64,000 nucleotides of DNA from Psychroserpens sp041224425 (GTDB lineage: Bacteria > Bacteroidota > Bacteroidia > Flavobacteriales > Flavobacteriaceae). The stretch lies in contig NZ_JBGFGL010000085.1 in assembly GCF_041224425.1 (NCBI RefSeq), forward strand, positions 332,043 to 396,042. The letters are read 5' to 3'. The position numbers were made by a program, and so were the translations under genes. Under the pieces are notes generated by a model. It did no database searches, was not told the origin of the DNA, and was given only the letters and a program-made list of their open reading frames with translations. Shown piece by piece: positions 8,823-17,822 of this stretch (within the stretch, counting starts at the first letter, position 1; each line of letters begins with the position of its first letter).

Positions 8823-9322
8823 TGTGGTTTGGGTATAACTTTAATGCCTCTATTCAGCCATTTGCTCCAATATTTTGAAAAGGCATGAATACTATCTGTT
8901 TCTTTGTCTTCTGAATTATATACTGAAAAACCCTTGTTTTTCCATTCGAAAATACCACCATAAAGATTGGTCACATTGGTATAGCCTTCATCCGAAAGCT
9001 TTTTAGCAATAGTTTCCGAGCGAATCCCTAAGGAACAATAAACCACTATAGCTTGGGTTTTGTCAGGAAATTGACTTTTTACTAGCTCTATGTTGAAATC
9101 ATTATAACCAACAAAAATGGCACCTTTGATATGGCTAACCTCATATTCTGAAGATTCTCTAGCATCTAATAAGATGGGATTGGTTTTAGGCATTGCCAAT
9201 TCTTGAACTGAAATATATGGCACATGTTTTTGATTGTGTCTTTGAAGCAATTCTGACAGACTGTCTTGAGAATAGGCGGTAAAAGCTAAAAAAAATGATA
9301 TGTAAAATAAGATGGATTTCAT
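8819..9322 (-). CDS. Exported rhodanese-like protein
   Basis: The 167 residues start with a signal peptide (FLAFTAYSQ, cleavage near residue 19) followed by one rhodanese domain. The active-site loop is VVYCSLGIRSE with Cys96, so the sulfur-carrier cysteine is kept, and the aspartate-arginine LLDARESSEY is present. Rhodaneses move sulfane sulfur or, in the related arsenate reductases, handle oxyanions. It sits one base before arsS and overlaps the next glycosyltransferase gene. An exported sulfurtransferase inside an arsenic-organic pathway could form thio-arsenicals or reduce arsenate in the periplasm; both ideas are inference. Confidence 0.85.
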   Translation of the reverse strand: MKSILFYISFFLAFTAYSQDSLSELLQRHNQKHVPYISVQELAMPKTNPILLDARESSEYEVSHIKGAIFVGYNDFNIELVKSQFPDKTQAIVVYCSLGIRSETIAKKLSDEGYTNVTNLYGGIFEWKNKGFSVYNSEDKETDSIHAFSKYWSKWLNRGIKVIPKPQ

Positions 9323-9323
9323 G

Positions 9324-10379
9324 TTAAGCTACAGATCCTTGACAACTACTACCAGCTCCAGCAGTACAACCATAGCAGTGTTGCGAAATCACAATATTGC
9401 GACCTTCCAAAAGGTCCTGATTAAATTCTGAAATATGCTTTACCTTACTGTTCACTGGTAATTCAAGCATTTGATTAAAATCACAGTCGTATAAATAGCC
9501 ATCCCAACTTACCGATAAGGTGTTTGTGCACATCACATTTTTTACTGCGGAAGGATTAAAGGCTTCAACCAATTCGTACATGTAATCTTCGTAATTTTCG
9601 GAAGCAATCAAATAATCCAAAAAACGAGAAATAGGAAGGTTGGTTATGGCAAATAGATTGTGAAAATGAATACCAAAATCATCCAGTAATGCCTTTTTAA
9701 AATCCTTTTCCATAGCAGATTGGTCTCCAGGTAAAAATGCTCCCGAAGGGTTATAGACCAAATCCAATCGAAGTGCACTATCTGGCATCCCATAACCTAC
9801 AGTATTGAGTTCCTGAAGCGCTTTAATCGACTTATCAAAAACACCATCACCGCGTTGTTTGTCAGTTTTGCCTTTAGTCCAATGTGGCATAGAGCTCACC
9901 ACATGAACATTGTGTTTTTTGAAAAATTCGGGAAGGTCATGAAATTTTTTGTTAGCTCTAATGATGGTCAGGTTAGAACGTACAATAAAATCTTCAATAC
10001 CTACTTTTGCTGCTTCCTCAACAAACCATCTAAAATTCGGATTCATTTCCGGTGCGCCACCTGTGAGATCCAAAGTATGTGCTCCTGAAGTTTGGATAAC
10101 ATCCAAGCATTGCTGCATGGTCTCACGCGTCATGATTTCGGTTCGATCTGGACCAGCATCAACATGGCAATGATCACAAACCTGGTTGCACATATAGCCA
10201 ACATTGATTTGCAAAATTTCAAGGGTTTTGGCCTTTAATGGAAACTGATTGCTCTCTGAAATTTTATCCTTGAATTTGGGTAATTCTCCACTTTGAAATA
10301 TGCCATTCGACAAAATTTCAAGTTGCCTTTTGCTGTTTGCTAAATCGTTTTGTTGTTTTTTTAGTGATTTGGTAGCCAT
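9324..10379 (-). CDS. arsS: Arsenosugar biosynthesis radical SAM protein ArsS
   Basis: The 351-residue radical SAM enzyme has the cluster motif CNQVCDHC (Cys64, Cys68, Cys71) followed by LDLTGGAPEMNP, and a Cys-rich C-terminus CYGCTAGAGSSCQGS (Cys335, Cys338, Cys346) typical of the radical SAM/Cys-rich family TIGR04167. ArsS joins a 5'-deoxyadenosyl group to dimethylarsenic, forming 5'-deoxy-5'-dimethylarsinoyl-adenosine, the committed arsenosugar precursor (established for the family). Its presence together with ArsM and the nucleoside phosphorylase defines the operon's pathway. The next gene, the rhodanese, begins one base away. Confidence 0.93.
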   Translation of the reverse strand: MATKSLKKQQNDLANSKRQLEILSNGIFQSGELPKFKDKISESNQFPLKAKTLEILQINVGYMCNQVCDHCHVDAGPDRTEIMTRETMQQCLDVIQTSGAHTLDLTGGAPEMNPNFRWFVEEAAKVGIEDFIVRSNLTIIRANKKFHDLPEFFKKHNVHVVSSMPHWTKGKTDKQRGDGVFDKSIKALQELNTVGYGMPDSALRLDLVYNPSGAFLPGDQSAMEKDFKKALLDDFGIHFHNLFAITNLPISRFLDYLIASENYEDYMYELVEAFNPSAVKNVMCTNTLSVSWDGYLYDCDFNQMLELPVNSKVKHISEFNQDLLEGRNIVISQHCYGCTAGAGSSCQGSVA

Positions 10380-10441
10380 TAATTGTAGTGTCTTTTACTG
10401 AAATTTACGAATACTAGTAGCTGTTGGTTTTATAAGTTAAT

Positions 10442-10777
10442 CTAACCGTCGAGCTTATTCACCTTATTCATCATTTGTACGCCATGTACCAATGTTGCGC
10501 CACTTTTTATGGCTGCGCCAACATGAATGGCTTCCATCATTTCTTCCTTAGTAATACCGCGTTGCAGGCCATCTTGTGAATAGGCATCAATACAGTAAGG
10601 ACATTGCTCTGTATGAGCAACGGCTAAAGCAATTAATGATTTTTCTCTAGCGGTTAATGCGCCTTCCTCGAATACTTTTCCGTAGTATTCAAAAAATTTA
10701 TTTCCTAATTCTTCACTCCATTCAGTAATCTTTCCAAATTTTTTAAGGTCTGATGGATTGTAATATGTTTTTTGCAT
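10442..10777 (-). CDS. Arsenosugar-associated AhpD/carboxymuconolactone decarboxylase-like protein
   Basis: This 111-residue protein belongs to the carboxymuconolactone decarboxylase/AhpD superfamily. The CxxC active site EQCPYC (Cys59, Cys62) lies in the HTEQCPYCIDAY helix, with a downstream His in MEAIHVGAA. The arsenosugar-associated peroxidase-like members (TIGR04169 as I recall, some with selenocysteine) have just this size and place, next to ArsS. It is the first gene of the operon, 62 bases before arsS. Likely a thiol redox helper, for example for arsenic oxidation state or peroxide, but its substrate is unproven. Confidence 0.85.
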   Translation of the reverse strand: MQKTYYNPSDLKKFGKITEWSEELGNKFFEYYGKVFEEGALTAREKSLIALAVAHTEQCPYCIDAYSQDGLQRGITKEEMMEAIHVGAAIKSGATLVHGVQMMNKVNKLDG

Positions 10778-10866
10778 AAGTTGAATTAATAGTTTTATAG
10801 GATATGAATTATAGTAACTTTCGTCGAAACGTCTTACAAAGGATTACAAAATGTATACGAATAATT

Positions 10867-11337
10867 TTAGTAATGGGTTTTGTCTTCCTTTTCTTGCCAA
10901 GCTTTGAAAGGCTCTAATGCGATTTGTCTTCCCAACTGTTCAAATGGAATTTTGCGTTCTGCGTAAGGCAAAGGAATTTCATCGTAAATAAATTGATCGT
11001 CAAAACCAATATTAGCTGCATCAACCTGATTGCTTCCGTAATATACTTTATCAGGACGAGCCCAATAAATGGCACCTAAACACATAGGGCAAGGTTCGCA
11101 TGAAGTATAAATTTCACAACCTTCCAATTGAAAAGATTCTAGATTTTTACAGGCATCTCTTATGGCATTCACTTCAGCGTGTGCTGTTGGGTCATTGGTA
11201 GATGTAACGCGATTATTACCACGACCAATAATTTTTCCGTCTTTAACAATAACACAGCCAAAAGGTCCACCTTCATTATTGTTCATACCTTCTATAGCAG
11301 CTTTTACCGCTTCTTGCATAAATTGTTCCTTGCACAT
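10867..11337 (-). CDS. guaD: Guanine deaminase
   Basis: The 156 residues form a cytidine-deaminase-fold zinc enzyme. The catalytic HAEVNAI (His53, Glu55) and CEPCPMC (zinc ligands Cys83 and Cys86) are intact. Length, the AEVNAIRDACKNL stretch and the C-terminal FKAWQEKEDK match the Bacillus GuaD type that converts guanine to xanthine. A tRNA-adenosine deaminase (TadA) is less likely because the C-terminal half follows GuaD. It lies 89 bases upstream of the arsenosugar operon on the same strand, so it may be cotranscribed with it, or merely adjacent. Confidence 0.85.
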   Translation of the reverse strand: MCKEQFMQEAVKAAIEGMNNNEGGPFGCVIVKDGKIIGRGNNRVTSTNDPTAHAEVNAIRDACKNLESFQLEGCEIYTSCEPCPMCLGAIYWARPDKVYYGSNQVDAANIGFDDQFIYDEIPLPYAERKIPFEQLGRQIALEPFKAWQEKEDKTHY

Positions 11338-11421
11338 ATTTTATTTTTTAGGAAAAATACAAATGATTTAAGGTTTCAGTGATATTAAATTAGATTTATT
11401 TCTGAATGTTTAAAGAATACC

Positions 11422-11429
11422 TATCTTTA
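11422..11429 (+). promoter_or_regulatory. Possible -7 element of the galactoside operon
   Basis: TATCTTTA, one base off the TAnnTTTG consensus, lies 22 bases before the ATG at 11451. If used, it rules out the upstream in-frame ATG at 11406 as start. No clear -33 element is seen. Confidence 0.4.
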
Positions 11430-11450
11430 AACTTCATTAATTCTATCCCT

Positions 11451-13925
11451 ATGAAATTTTTCAATGAAATTAGTTTTCAAACATTAAAGTTATCATTCAG
11501 CTTTTTACTGATGCTATTAGTGTTTGCTTGCAATCCGAATGAAAATGACACATTCCTAAGAAAGACCATAGTCTTAGAAGATAACTGGAAATTCAGTAAA
11601 GAAGCCAATGAGGAGGCCTTTCAAATAGATTTTGATGATTCCAATTGGGAAAGTGTTTCTGTTCCGCATGATTGGGCTATTTATGGGCCATTTGATAAAG
11701 AGATAGATAAACAGAATGTGGCTATTGTTCAGAATGGAGAAGAAGTAGCTACTGAAAAAACTGGACGAACCGGTTCATTGCCTCATATAGGCGAAGGTTG
11801 GTATAGAAATTCATTTACTGTTCCTGAATTTGATAATAATAAAAAAGCCTTGTTACTTTTTGAAGGTGCTATGAGTGAGCCACAAGTTTATTTAAACGGA
11901 CAAAAAGTTGGTGAATGGGCTTATGGTTATAGCTACTTTTACTTTGATATTTCTGATAAAATTTTAATTGATAAAGAAAATCTATTATCTGTTAAATTAT
12001 CCAATAAGGAATTTGCCTCGCGTTGGTATCCAGGTGCTGGATTATACCGGAATGTAAGTTTGGTAATAACCAACGATACACGTTTTGATCATTGGCAGAC
12101 ATTTATCACAACGCCTGAAGTTTCAGAAAATAGATCTACTGTAAATATTAAAACCAGTGCAACAGGTAAGAACTTATCTGTGAAAACCAAAATATTAGAT
12201 CAGAATCAAGCTGAAGTTGCTACATCTAAAGCTGTGTCAGATTCCACAGGAGTCTTTGATTTTAATCTAGATGTTCCAAATCCCAAACTATGGAGTCCTG
12301 AATCACCTAACCTTTATAAAGCTGTATTGGAACTCTATGAAAACGATATTTTAAAAGATACATTAATTCAAAAATTTGGCATTAGAACCATCAAGTACGA
12401 ACCTCATAAGGGTTTCAGTTTAAATGGAAAGAACAGGAAGTTTAAAGGGGTTTGTCTGCATCATGACTTAGGTCCTTTAGGGACTGCAGTGAACAAAGCA
12501 GCATTGCGACGACAACTTGAGATATTAAAGGATATGGGTTGTGATGCCATTAGAAGTGCCCATAATATGCCGTCTTTTGAACAATTGGAGCTATGCGACG
12601 AAATGGGTTTTATGTTTTTAGCTGAAAGTTTTGATGAATGGGCAAAACCAAAAGTTGAAAATGGATACAATCGTTTTTTTGATGATTACGCAGAAAAAGA
12701 TGTTGTTAATTTAGTGCAAGCCACTAGAAACCATCCTTGTATTGTGATGTGGAGCTCAGGAAATGAAGTGCCAGATCAATGGGGAGAAAAAGGTGTGGAA
12801 AGAGCGCAATGGTTACAAGATCTATTTCACAGGGAAGATCCAACGCGACCTGTGACGGTTGGAATGGACCAAGTTAAAGCTACTATGGAATCTGGATTCG
12901 GAGCAATTTTGGATGTGCCAGGTCTCAATTACAGAGTACATCTTTATGAAGAGGCTTACGAAACGTTCCCTCAAGGATTTATTTTAGGTTCTGAAACCGC
13001 TTCAACAGTGAGCTCTCGAGGTGTGTATAAGTTTCCAGTGGTTCAGGAAAACATGAAGCAATATGAGGACTTACAGTGTTCTTCATATGATTTGGAAGCT
13101 TGTTATTGGTCTAATGTGCCAGATGAAGATTTTGTACTTCAAGATGATAAGCCTTGGGTTATTGGTGAGTTCGTTTGGACAGGTTTTGACTATTTGGGAG
13201 AACCAACACCTTATGATAATTTTTGGCCATCCCGAAGTTCTTATTTTGGGATTTCAGATTTGGCTGGATTGCCGAAAGATAGGTTTTACTTATATAGAAG
13301 TCGATGGAATACCAAAGATGAAACCTTACACGTATTACCGCATTGGAATTGGGAAGGTAGAGAAGGGGAAACCACTCCTGTTTTTGTATATACCAATTAC
13401 AATAGTGCTGAACTTTTTCTGAATGGAAAGAGTCAAGGCATAAGAACAAAAAATGATTCTACACCACAGCATCGATACAGGTTGATGTGGAAGGACATTA
13501 AGTATGAGGCGGGAAAATTAAAGGTTGTGGCATTTGATGCTGATGGAAAAAAAGCTGCTGAGAAAGAAATCCAAACCTCTGGTCAACCTTATCAAATTCA
13601 ATTAAAACCTGACAGGAAAAATCTTTCAGCCGACGGTAAGGATATGTCATTTGTTGAAGTTTCCGTTACAGATCAAAATGGAATTCCTTGTCCGACAGCC
13701 AATAATCAATTACAATTTGAAGTCTCAGGAGCAGGAACTTATAGAGCAGCTTGTAATGGTGACGCAACATCCTTAGAATTATTTCATGAACCAACAATGA
13801 AATTATTTAGTGGTAAATTGGTGGTATTGGTTCAATCTTCAAAAAATGAAGGCGACATAACTTTGAAGGTTTCCGGAGAAAATTTAAAGTCGGCTGAATT
13901 ACATTTAAGTAGTGTCAAAAAATAA
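11451..13925 (+). CDS. GH2 beta-galactosidase-like lipoprotein
   Basis: I chose the ATG at 11451 because the residues after it form a lipoprotein signal (LSFSFLLMLLVFACNP); an in-frame ATG at 11406 would add 15 residues in front. The 824-residue product has the GH2 order: N-terminal jelly-roll (VPHDWAIYGPF), Ig-like domain, TIM barrel, then a DUF4982-type and a further beta domain. The acid/base is Glu439 in SSGNEVPD and the nucleophile Glu573 in IGEFVWTGFDYLGEP. It probably releases galactose from beta-galactosides in the periplasm or at the surface. The sodium symporter, galK and galT follow at once, which supports galactose as product. Confidence 0.88.
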   Translation: MKFFNEISFQTLKLSFSFLLMLLVFACNPNENDTFLRKTIVLEDNWKFSKEANEEAFQIDFDDSNWESVSVPHDWAIYGPFDKEIDKQNVAIVQNGEEVATEKTGRTGSLPHIGEGWYRNSFTVPEFDNNKKALLLFEGAMSEPQVYLNGQKVGEWAYGYSYFYFDISDKILIDKENLLSVKLSNKEFASRWYPGAGLYRNVSLVITNDTRFDHWQTFITTPEVSENRSTVNIKTSATGKNLSVKTKILDQNQAEVATSKAVSDSTGVFDFNLDVPNPKLWSPESPNLYKAVLELYENDILKDTLIQKFGIRTIKYEPHKGFSLNGKNRKFKGVCLHHDLGPLGTAVNKAALRRQLEILKDMGCDAIRSAHNMPSFEQLELCDEMGFMFLAESFDEWAKPKVENGYNRFFDDYAEKDVVNLVQATRNHPCIVMWSSGNEVPDQWGEKGVERAQWLQDLFHREDPTRPVTVGMDQVKATMESGFGAILDVPGLNYRVHLYEEAYETFPQGFILGSETASTVSSRGVYKFPVVQENMKQYEDLQCSSYDLEACYWSNVPDEDFVLQDDKPWVIGEFVWTGFDYLGEPTPYDNFWPSRSSYFGISDLAGLPKDRFYLYRSRWNTKDETLHVLPHWNWEGREGETTPVFVYTNYNSAELFLNGKSQGIRTKNDSTPQHRYRLMWKDIKYEAGKLKVVAFDADGKKAAEKEIQTSGQPYQIQLKPDRKNLSADGKDMSFVEVSVTDQNGIPCPTANNQLQFEVSGAGTYRAACNGDATSLELFHEPTMKLFSGKLVVLVQSSKNEGDITLKVSGENLKSAELHLSSVKK

Positions 13926-13969
13926 TTATCAATACATTTGAATCCCACTAACAAACTAATAATACCATC

Positions 13970-15619
13970 ATGCAATTTTTAACCTTTATCGGATTTACAG
14001 CTTTAGTAGCTGTGATATCTTATTACAAAACCAGGCGCACCAATGAATCCTCCTCTGACGGCTATTTTTTAGGAGGTAGAAGTTTGACAGCAGGTGTGAT
14101 TGCTGGATCTTTATTGTTAACCAATTTATCTACAGAGCAAATCGTAGGATTGAACGGTTCTGCTTACCAAAGTGGATTATCGGTTATGGTTTGGGAAACA
14201 TTGGCTGCCATTGCGATGGTAGTGACCGCAATGTTTTTACTGCCAAGATATCTTAAAGGCGGATTGACTACAGTTCCTGGGTTTTTGGCTAGACGTTTTG
14301 ATGTCACCACAAAAACATTGACATCCGCTTTGTTCTTGACAGGCTATGTGGTTGTACTCTTACCGATTATTTTGTATTCTGGTTCTTTGGCGATAAGTGG
14401 TATGTTTGACCTTCCTGAAATTTTGGGAGTATCGCATACGCAATCGATTTGGATTTGTGTTTGGGGAATCGGTATCATTGGCTCCATTTATGCTGTTTTT
14501 GGCGGATTAAAAGCAGTGGCTGTTTCAGATACTATTAATGCTATTGGTTTATTGATTGGAGGAATCTTGATTCCGATTTTTGGATTGATGTTAATAGGTG
14601 ATGATGGCAACATTTTAGATGGATTGTCCAAATTAACCTCAGAGCATCCCGAAAAGTTTAAGTCTATGGGAGGACCAACAGATCCAGTTCCTTTTTATAC
14701 CATTTTCACAGGAATGATGTTGGTGCAGTTATTTTATTGGGGAACAAACCAACAGATCATTCAAAGAGCCTTAGGCGCAAAAAATCTAAAGGAAGGTCAG
14801 AAGGGATTGCTTTTGGCTGCTTTTATAAAAATATTAGGTCCAATAATAGTGGTTTTACCAGGATTGATAGCATTTCATGTATTTCAGGGTAATCTAGAAA
14901 CAGCCGATAGTGCCTATCCTATGTTGGTGAAAAAAGTCCTGCCTACTGCTTGGGTTGGTTTTTTCGCAGCAGTTTTGTTCGGTGCAATACTAAGTTCATT
15001 TAATAGTGTTTTGAATAGTTCAGTGACTTTGTTTGGAGTTGATATCTATAAGCAGCATATCAATAAGGAAGCCGATGAAAAAACAGTTGTTAAGTATGGA
15101 AAAACTTTTGGAGTCGTATTGGCAATTGCTTCAATGTTTATAGCACCAATGATTGCCAAAGCCGGAAGTCTGTTTGCCTATTTACAGGAAATCAATGGGA
15201 TTTACAGCATACCAATTCTTACCATCATAATTGTTGGCTATACCACAAAACGGGTTCCAGCAATTGCAGCAAAAATTGGATTGCTATCAGGTTGTTTGCT
15301 TTATATTGTAAGTCAATTTGTATTGCAACCTTATTTTATAGAGAAGGCCTTGTCTAATGCCAAAGCTTCTGGAATTACTGAAGAAAATGCATTGGCTCTT
15401 GTCAAAGCTGAAGCCTATCCGCATTTTTTAGATGTGATGGCAATTTTGTTTGTGCTTAATGTTGTCATTATGTTGATTATTGGGAAACTGAAACCACGAA
15501 CAGAGCCTTTCGTTCAAAAATATACCAAACAAGTCGATATTATGCCATGGAAACATACTACTTTAGTTAGTGTTGTTATTTGTCTTGTAGTGATTGGTGT
15601 TTATGTTTACTTCGCCTAA
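13970..15619 (+). CDS. Sodium:solute symporter (SGLT-type, probable galactose transporter)
   Basis: The 549-residue membrane protein has about 13-14 hydrophobic segments and SSS-family features (GYFLGGRSLTAGVIAGSLLLTN at the start, split here only for description, and YWGTNQQIIQRALGAK in the middle). SGLT-type members couple sugar import to sodium. Its place between the secreted beta-galactosidase and galK makes galactose the most likely substrate. It starts 44 bases after the galactosidase stop and is followed after 3 bases by galK. Confidence 0.87.
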   Translation: MQFLTFIGFTALVAVISYYKTRRTNESSSDGYFLGGRSLTAGVIAGSLLLTNLSTEQIVGLNGSAYQSGLSVMVWETLAAIAMVVTAMFLLPRYLKGGLTTVPGFLARRFDVTTKTLTSALFLTGYVVVLLPIILYSGSLAISGMFDLPEILGVSHTQSIWICVWGIGIIGSIYAVFGGLKAVAVSDTINAIGLLIGGILIPIFGLMLIGDDGNILDGLSKLTSEHPEKFKSMGGPTDPVPFYTIFTGMMLVQLFYWGTNQQIIQRALGAKNLKEGQKGLLLAAFIKILGPIIVVLPGLIAFHVFQGNLETADSAYPMLVKKVLPTAWVGFFAAVLFGAILSSFNSVLNSSVTLFGVDIYKQHINKEADEKTVVKYGKTFGVVLAIASMFIAPMIAKAGSLFAYLQEINGIYSIPILTIIIVGYTTKRVPAIAAKIGLLSGCLLYIVSQFVLQPYFIEKALSNAKASGITEENALALVKAEAYPHFLDVMAILFVLNVVIMLIIGKLKPRTEPFVQKYTKQVDIMPWKHTTLVSVVICLVVIGVYVYFA

Positions 15620-15622
15620 TTT

Positions 15623-16780
15623 ATGAGTGAAACATTACTTAATAAGGTCTATAGCCACTTTCAACTTCTGTATGATAAGGATCCGATACTCGTATTTTCA
15701 CCTGGTCGAATTAATCTTATAGGAGAGCATACCGATTATAATGACGGATTTGTATTTCCAGCAGCTATTGATAAAGGTATTGCTTTGGCAATTAAACATA
15801 ATGACGCTAATCTTTGTCGAGCTCATGCTTTTGATATTGATGAAAACTATGAGTTTCAACTCAAAAATTTAAGTCCGTTGATTAATGGAGGCTGGAAAAA
15901 CTACATTATTGGCGTTGTTGCTGAAATACTAAAGGCGGGACATCAGCTTAAAGGTTTTGATGTCATCTTTTCAGGAAACATTCCAAGTGGTGCAGGATTA
16001 TCATCTTCAGCGGCATTGGAAAACAGCTTGGTTTTTGCGCTTAATGCCTTATTTGGTTTAGGTTTGTCTAAAACGGAAATGATCCTAATCTCACAAAAGG
16101 CAGAACACAATTATGTAGGTGTCAAATGTGGTATAATGGATCAATATGCAAGTATGTTTGGAGTTAAAGATCACGCACTTTTACTAGATTGCAGAACCTT
16201 GAATTCAGAAAAATTTAAAGTCAATTTAAAAGGCTATGAAATTGTTTTGGTCAACAGTCAAGTAAAGCATAGCTTAAATGAAAGTGCTTATAACGATAGA
16301 CGTCAAGTTTGTGAAACTATATCAAAACAACTTGGTGTTAAGGCACTTCGAGATGTTTCAGTTGAACGTTTGGAAACAATCAAACATGAAACTTCCTTTG
16401 AGGACTACCAAAAAGCTTTATATGTGATTCAAGAAAATCAACGTGTAATAGAGTTTTCAGAAGCTTTACAAAACAATGACATTCATCAACTAGGAAGACT
16501 GCTGTTTGAAGCTCATGATGGACTTAGTAACCAGTATAAAGTGAGTTGTGATGAAATAGATTTTTTGGTCGATTTTGCTAAAAACAACCCAAATGTAATT
16601 GGATCTAGAATGATGGGAGGAGGCTTTGGTGGATGTACCATTAATTTGGTTAAGAAGGACTATGTCAATAAGTTTATTGAAGACGTAAAAAAGCGGTATA
16701 AAGAAGCTTTTCATAAAGACTGTAAAATTCATCGTGTTGTGCTTTCAGAAGGAACACGACTTATTAATAACACATTTTGA
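15623..16780 (+). CDS. galK: Galactokinase
   Basis: The 385 residues match galactokinase in length and motifs: the substrate signature GRINLIGEHTDYNDG near the N-terminus, the GHMP ATP-binding loop IPSGAGLSSSAALE, and the C-terminal MMGGGFGGCTI. It phosphorylates galactose to galactose 1-phosphate in the first committed Leloir step. It lies between the sugar symporter and galT in one transcription unit. Confidence 0.95.
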   Translation: MSETLLNKVYSHFQLLYDKDPILVFSPGRINLIGEHTDYNDGFVFPAAIDKGIALAIKHNDANLCRAHAFDIDENYEFQLKNLSPLINGGWKNYIIGVVAEILKAGHQLKGFDVIFSGNIPSGAGLSSSAALENSLVFALNALFGLGLSKTEMILISQKAEHNYVGVKCGIMDQYASMFGVKDHALLLDCRTLNSEKFKVNLKGYEIVLVNSQVKHSLNESAYNDRRQVCETISKQLGVKALRDVSVERLETIKHETSFEDYQKALYVIQENQRVIEFSEALQNNDIHQLGRLLFEAHDGLSNQYKVSCDEIDFLVDFAKNNPNVIGSRMMGGGFGGCTINLVKKDYVNKFIEDVKKRYKEAFHKDCKIHRVVLSEGTRLINNTF

Positions 16781-16790
16781 TACAATTGTA

Positions 16791-17810
16791 ATGGAAACAA
16801 ATCTTCAAGATTATTCACACAAGCGCTATAACATTTTAACAGGTGAATGGGTTTTGGTATCACCACATAGAGCCAAGCGACCATGGCAAGGTCAAAATGA
16901 AAAGATAGTTAGTGATTTGCGTCCTACATATGATCCTGATTGTTATTTGTGTTCTGGAAACAAGAGAATCAACGGAGAGCAAAATCCAAAGTATGAAGAT
17001 GTTTATGTGTTTACCAATGATTTTTCTGCTTTACAGAAGGATTCACCAGACTTTTCAATTCATGACGGATTGTTAATTGCTGAAAGTGAAAAAGGAATAT
17101 GTCGCGTCGTGTGTTTTAGTCCAGACCATTCTATGAGTTTGGCCGATATGAAAAGTGAGGATATAGCAAAGGTTGTTGAGTTATGGAAACGAGAATATGT
17201 GGAATTAGGTGCCATGAAAGACATAAACTATGTTCAGATTTTTGAAAATAAAGGTGCTGTCATGGGTTGTAGTAATCCGCATCCTCACGGACAAATTTGG
17301 AGTCAATCTACATTGCCAAATGAAGTTTCAAAAAAAGATAAGCAACAAAAAAAATATTTTGATGAGCATCAAAAAAGTCTTCTAGAAACCTATTTAAAGC
17401 AAGAGCTCGAGCTTGACGAACGCATCATATATCAAAATGATGATTTTGTAGTCCTGACGCCTTTTTGGGCGATATGGCCTTTTGAAACCATGATAGTGCC
17501 CAAAACGCATCAAAAGAATATAGGCGAAATGAACCAAAATGAAAGTTTGGCCTTTGCTGATGCTATTTCAAAGATTACCAAAGCCTATGATAAGTTGTTT
17601 GAATGCTCCTTCCCATATTCAAGTGGCATTCACCAATCGCCAACAAATGAAGATTCTAATGGTCACTGGCATTGGCACATGAGTTTTTATCCGCCTTTAT
17701 TGCGAAGCGCAACAGTGAAAAAATTTATGGTTGGTTATGAAATGTTCGGCTCGCCACAAAGAGATATTACAGCTGAACAAGCGGTTAATAGATTACAGGA
17801 GTTAATTTAA
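16791..17810 (+). CDS. galT: Galactose-1-phosphate uridylyltransferase
   Basis: I set the start at the ATG 16791, ten bases after the galK stop; an upstream in-frame ATG at 16734 lies inside galK and adds unlike residues. The 339-residue product shows the GalT N-terminus (NILTGEWVLVSPHRAKRPWQGQ, abbreviated here as positions 11-32), a CYLC metal-binding pair, and the catalytic SNPHPHGQIW with the uridylylated histidine. It exchanges UMP between UDP-glucose and galactose 1-phosphate. It is the last gene of the operon and is followed by a perfect bidirectional terminator. No galE or galM is in the window. Confidence 0.94.
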   Translation: METNLQDYSHKRYNILTGEWVLVSPHRAKRPWQGQNEKIVSDLRPTYDPDCYLCSGNKRINGEQNPKYEDVYVFTNDFSALQKDSPDFSIHDGLLIAESEKGICRVVCFSPDHSMSLADMKSEDIAKVVELWKREYVELGAMKDINYVQIFENKGAVMGCSNPHPHGQIWSQSTLPNEVSKKDKQQKKYFDEHQKSLLETYLKQELELDERIIYQNDDFVVLTPFWAIWPFETMIVPKTHQKNIGEMNQNESLAFADAISKITKAYDKLFECSFPYSSGIHQSPTNEDSNGHWHWHMSFYPPLLRSATVKKFMVGYEMFGSPQRDITAEQAVNRLQELI

Positions 17811-17822
17811 GATTTAGAACCA

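Noticed and set aside
10819..10829. ArsR-type operator
   Set aside because: TTTCGtCGAAA is only a 5-bp palindrome and does not match the longer ATA-rich inverted repeats of known ArsR sites; kept only as a remark in the findings.
11406..11450. Upstream ATG as start of the GH2 gene
   Set aside because: It would put 15 residues before a good lipoprotein signal, and the possible -7 box at 11422 lies downstream of it.
16734..16790. Upstream ATG as start of galT
   Set aside because: It lies within galK and adds 19 residues unlike GalT; the ATG at 16791 gives the family N-terminus.
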